Positions 62,188 through 64,000 of a stretch of DNA of 64,000 bases are shown here, piece by piece. The stretch spans positions 1-64,000 of the forward strand of contig VMEE01000016.1 of the NCBI GenBank assembly GCA_009910795.1, written 5' to 3'. Numbering within the stretch: position 1 is the stretch's first letter; each line of letters starts with the position of its first letter. Origin of the DNA: Dehalobacter sp. CP. GTDB taxonomy: Bacteria; Bacillota_B; Desulfitobacteriia; Desulfitobacteriales; Syntrophobotulaceae. The translations under genes and the position numbers were made by a program. The notes below the pieces were generated by a model, which did no database searches, was not told the origin of the DNA, and saw nothing but the letters and a program-made list of their open reading frames with translations.

Positions 62188-63734
62188 CCTGAATATTTTT
62201 TCTCCCGATACATGCGGAGATCAGCTGTTTTCAAAAGTTCGTCAGGGGTCATTCCATCGTCCGGACATATACTAATCCCAAACGACATTCCAACCCGGCA
62301 AATCTTATTGTTTATCATGATGGGTTTGACAAGCTTTTCCTGCATTCTCTGCATAATTCCGTCAAGCTCTGTCTTATTCTGCAATCTGGAAAACAATAGA
62401 ACAAATTCGTCGCCGCCCAGACGCGCTATCACATCCTGCCGTCTGACCACCCCGGCCAGGAGCGACGAAACCTTCATCAGCATTTGGTCACCGATGTCGT
62501 GGCCAAAGGTATCGTTAATGACCTTAAACCCATCTAAATCGATAAATACCAGCGCAAATTGCTGATCATGCTTATGGTATTTCTCAATGGCCTTCTCCAA
62601 TTTATTGTAGAACATCCTGCGGTTCGGAAGATTGGTCAGTTTGTCGTAATTGGCCATCTTTTCCAGTTCTTTGGACATAGCTTTGTATCCTGTAATATCA
62701 TGAAGATTGCCAACAACGCCGACAATTCCGTCAAGCTCGGTTTCGGTCACCGAGAATGATGCCATAATACTGATAACTTTGCCTGACGAATCAACCATAT
62801 CAAACTCAATATTACGCAAAGACTTGTTTTTAAACAACAAATCTGTTCTTTGCAGGTTATACTTTTGAGCTTTAAAAAAATCGGAGAATCTCCGGCCGAG
62901 CATTTCACTGGCATCATATTTCAGCAGGTCAAATGTCGCCTGGTTGCATTTACGGATAATTCCTTTATTATCAAGCAGAACGATCGGATCCATCACTGTC
63001 TCCAAAATAATGTCCGGTGTCACCGCTATATTCACATCCATCAGTTTATACCTTCGGATCATATAGATGCCGCCTAATCCCCAGAAGATCGAGAAAAAAT
63101 GAAATAAAGGCGGAATAAACGGGGTGATCAAAGGGAGGATCAAATCAGTGCCGATCCCGATCAACATCATGACGCCCGCCAGAATCGAAATGCTTTTGGC
63201 TTGTTTAATGAACCTCGGTCTTTGGCTGTTTTTGCCCCACCTTATGGTAAAGAACAGCGCAACGCCTAAGTAAGCAAAAAGCATAAGCCAATACAACCAG
63301 AACCAGACTGAACCAATATTGAGTTCATACGTCCAGCCCAGGCCACTTGTACTCTGGACAAAGACTTTGGCCACCAGTGATTCATTTGTCAACAGTGTTT
63401 TAAACAGTAAAATTGCCGGCAGGCCATACAAGGGGATATACCAGTGGATACCATGAATATTTTTTGTTTTTTCCGATAGAACCAGAAAAAAGTGAGTGGC
63501 CAGCGGACAGAACATCACCCAACCAATCGCAGCGATCCGATGCCAGAATAAAGCACTCTCGGGACTTGGGGCGAGATAAAGGAATGAATAAATGAACGAC
63601 CAGTATGCAAAACAGAAATTCAGAGAGGCTGATAATCTGTTTAAGGTTTCCTTATGATTCAATTTTAAAATATAGAAACCAAATAAGACAAAGGTATACG
63701 CCACAATCATCGATATATAAGACATGGCCAACAT
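62184..63734 (-). CDS. 7TM-PAS-GGDEF diguanylate cyclase
   Basis: The start at 63734 (516 residues) has CAGGTGAG upstream; a GTG at 63755 is less likely. It has an N-terminal seven-helix domain of the HisKA_7TM kind (about 1-225), a PAS domain (about 235-345) and a GGDEF domain (about 355-515) with LGGDEF and an RRQD inhibitory I-site just before it. It should make c-di-GMP and be limited by product feedback. It forms a third c-di-GMP protein in the window, together with the PilZ protein and the riboswitch-controlled enzyme. Confidence 0.92.
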   Translation of the reverse strand: MLAMSYISMIVAYTFVLFGFYILKLNHKETLNRLSASLNFCFAYWSFIYSFLYLAPSPESALFWHRIAAIGWVMFCPLATHFFLVLSEKTKNIHGIHWYIPLYGLPAILLFKTLLTNESLVAKVFVQSTSGLGWTYELNIGSVWFWLYWLMLFAYLGVALFFTIRWGKNSQRPRFIKQAKSISILAGVMMLIGIGTDLILPLITPFIPPLFHFFSIFWGLGGIYMIRRYKLMDVNIAVTPDIILETVMDPIVLLDNKGIIRKCNQATFDLLKYDASEMLGRRFSDFFKAQKYNLQRTDLLFKNKSLRNIEFDMVDSSGKVISIMASFSVTETELDGIVGVVGNLHDITGYKAMSKELEKMANYDKLTNLPNRRMFYNKLEKAIEKYHKHDQQFALVFIDLDGFKVINDTFGHDIGDQMLMKVSSLLAGVVRRQDVIARLGGDEFVLLFSRLQNKTELDGIMQRMQEKLVKPIMINNKICRVGMSFGISICPDDGMTPDELLKTADLRMYREKKYSG

Positions 63735-63836
63735 AAATCTCACCTGCGCTCTCACCTGAATGCAATAATTCGACTAATTCCAGGATATTTCAACATTATA
63801 CTGCTGTCAAGTAGATTTCATTTTCCTGAATATATT

Positions 63837-63872
63837 AAAAATACGATTGCCTGAATGCAATCGTATTTTTTC
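63837..63872 (-). terminator. Terminator of the OmpA/MotB-like gene at the right edge
   Basis: AAAATACGATTGC pairs perfectly with GCAATCGTATTTT, loop CTGAAT. T-runs lie on both strands, so it can act both ways. It lies between the partial gene and the GGDEF gene. Confidence 0.9.
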
Positions 63873-63909
63873 AATAATCATATTTTCTCAGATCAATTCA
63901 ATTTTCTTA

Positions 63910-64000
63910 TTATTCTGCAACGGGATACTTACGAAGAAGGAAGATCTCGACGCGCCTGTTTTCTGCCCGGCCTTCCTCAATCGTATTATCGGAAATAGGG
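63910..64000 (-). CDS. OmpA/MotB-like C-terminus, gene runs off the window
   Basis: The minus-strand frame encodes PISDNTIEEGRAENRRVEIF and ends LLRKYPVAE. NRRVE-I-x is the signature end of OmpA/MotB peptidoglycan-binding domains. Only the last 29 residues are visible. It is most likely motB or another OmpA-family protein. Which one cannot be told from this fragment. Confidence 0.75.
   Translation of the reverse strand, partial: PISDNTIEEGRAENRRVEIFLLRKYPVAE

Overview
The window looks like chromosomal DNA of a spore-forming, probably anaerobic Firmicute. The reasons are the GerW/YtfJ-YtfI sporulation pair, an indolepyruvate:ferredoxin oxidoreductase, CheV, strong GGAGG-type ribosome binding sites and a c-di-GMP-I riboswitch. 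My best guess is a class Clostridia member of the Peptococcaceae/Desulfitobacteriaceae type. That is inference from gene content, not a database match. I saw no rRNA, tRNA, CRISPR array or complete insertion sequence.

Layout. 1-3.3 kb: the 3' part of an Rhs/YD-repeat polymorphic toxin with an AT-rich tip and a likely immunity gene. 3.3-4.1 kb: a non-coding stretch rich in inverted repeats, including a perfect 42-bp palindrome. 4.1-10 kb: YlmH, a His-rich protein, an NlpC/P60 hydrolase, a lipase-like hydrolase and a membrane-anchored 5'-nucleotidase. 10.2-14.8 kb: an SbcCD-like (YhaO/YhaN-type) pair whose catalytic motifs are eroded although the reading frames are intact, then mutY. 14.9-19.2 kb: an AEC transporter, a 30-aa Lys-rich peptide, and a PilZ / XRE-cupin / acyl-CoA ligase operon. 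19.4-21.6 kb: agmatine to putrescine (aguA, aguB). 21.55-23.5 kb: four 19-bp tandem repeats running into a consensus promoter, a c-di-GMP-I riboswitch, a terminator and a GGDEF/HD-GYP gene. 25.2-29.4 kb: a ComQXPA-like quorum-sensing locus in the order X-Q-P-A. 29.3-39.2 kb: an ACT/metallo-beta-lactamase protein, a PEGA-deacetylase, a CWB2-HtrA fusion protease, an ABC exporter, cysK and guaB. 39.5-43.9 kb: an intact sbcDC. 44.1-51.5 kb: iorAB, paaK, an acyl-CoA ligase and adenine deaminase. 51.5-52.7 kb: a broken small gene, a new small gene and MITE-like repeats. 52.7-64 kb: dbpA, cheV, gerW-ytfI, two tandem topoisomerase III genes, a NYN/LOTUS protein, a 7TM-PAS-GGDEF protein and the end of an OmpA/MotB-like gene.

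How the genes fit together. Three c-di-GMP elements (PilZ, riboswitch-controlled GGDEF/HD-GYP, 7TM-PAS-GGDEF) point to active second-messenger control. The acyl- and arylacetyl-CoA ligases with IorAB suggest amino-acid and fatty-acid fermentation or activation.

The two most unusual systems are these. (1) The ComQXPA-like locus: the peptide has a penultimate Trp and the prenyl-synthase has DDxxD, but the kinase lacks the H-box His and the regulator lacks its acidic pair, so signalling may not use ordinary phosphotransfer. (2) The pseudo-nuclease / pseudo-ATPase pair, present in the same window as a fully canonical SbcDC.
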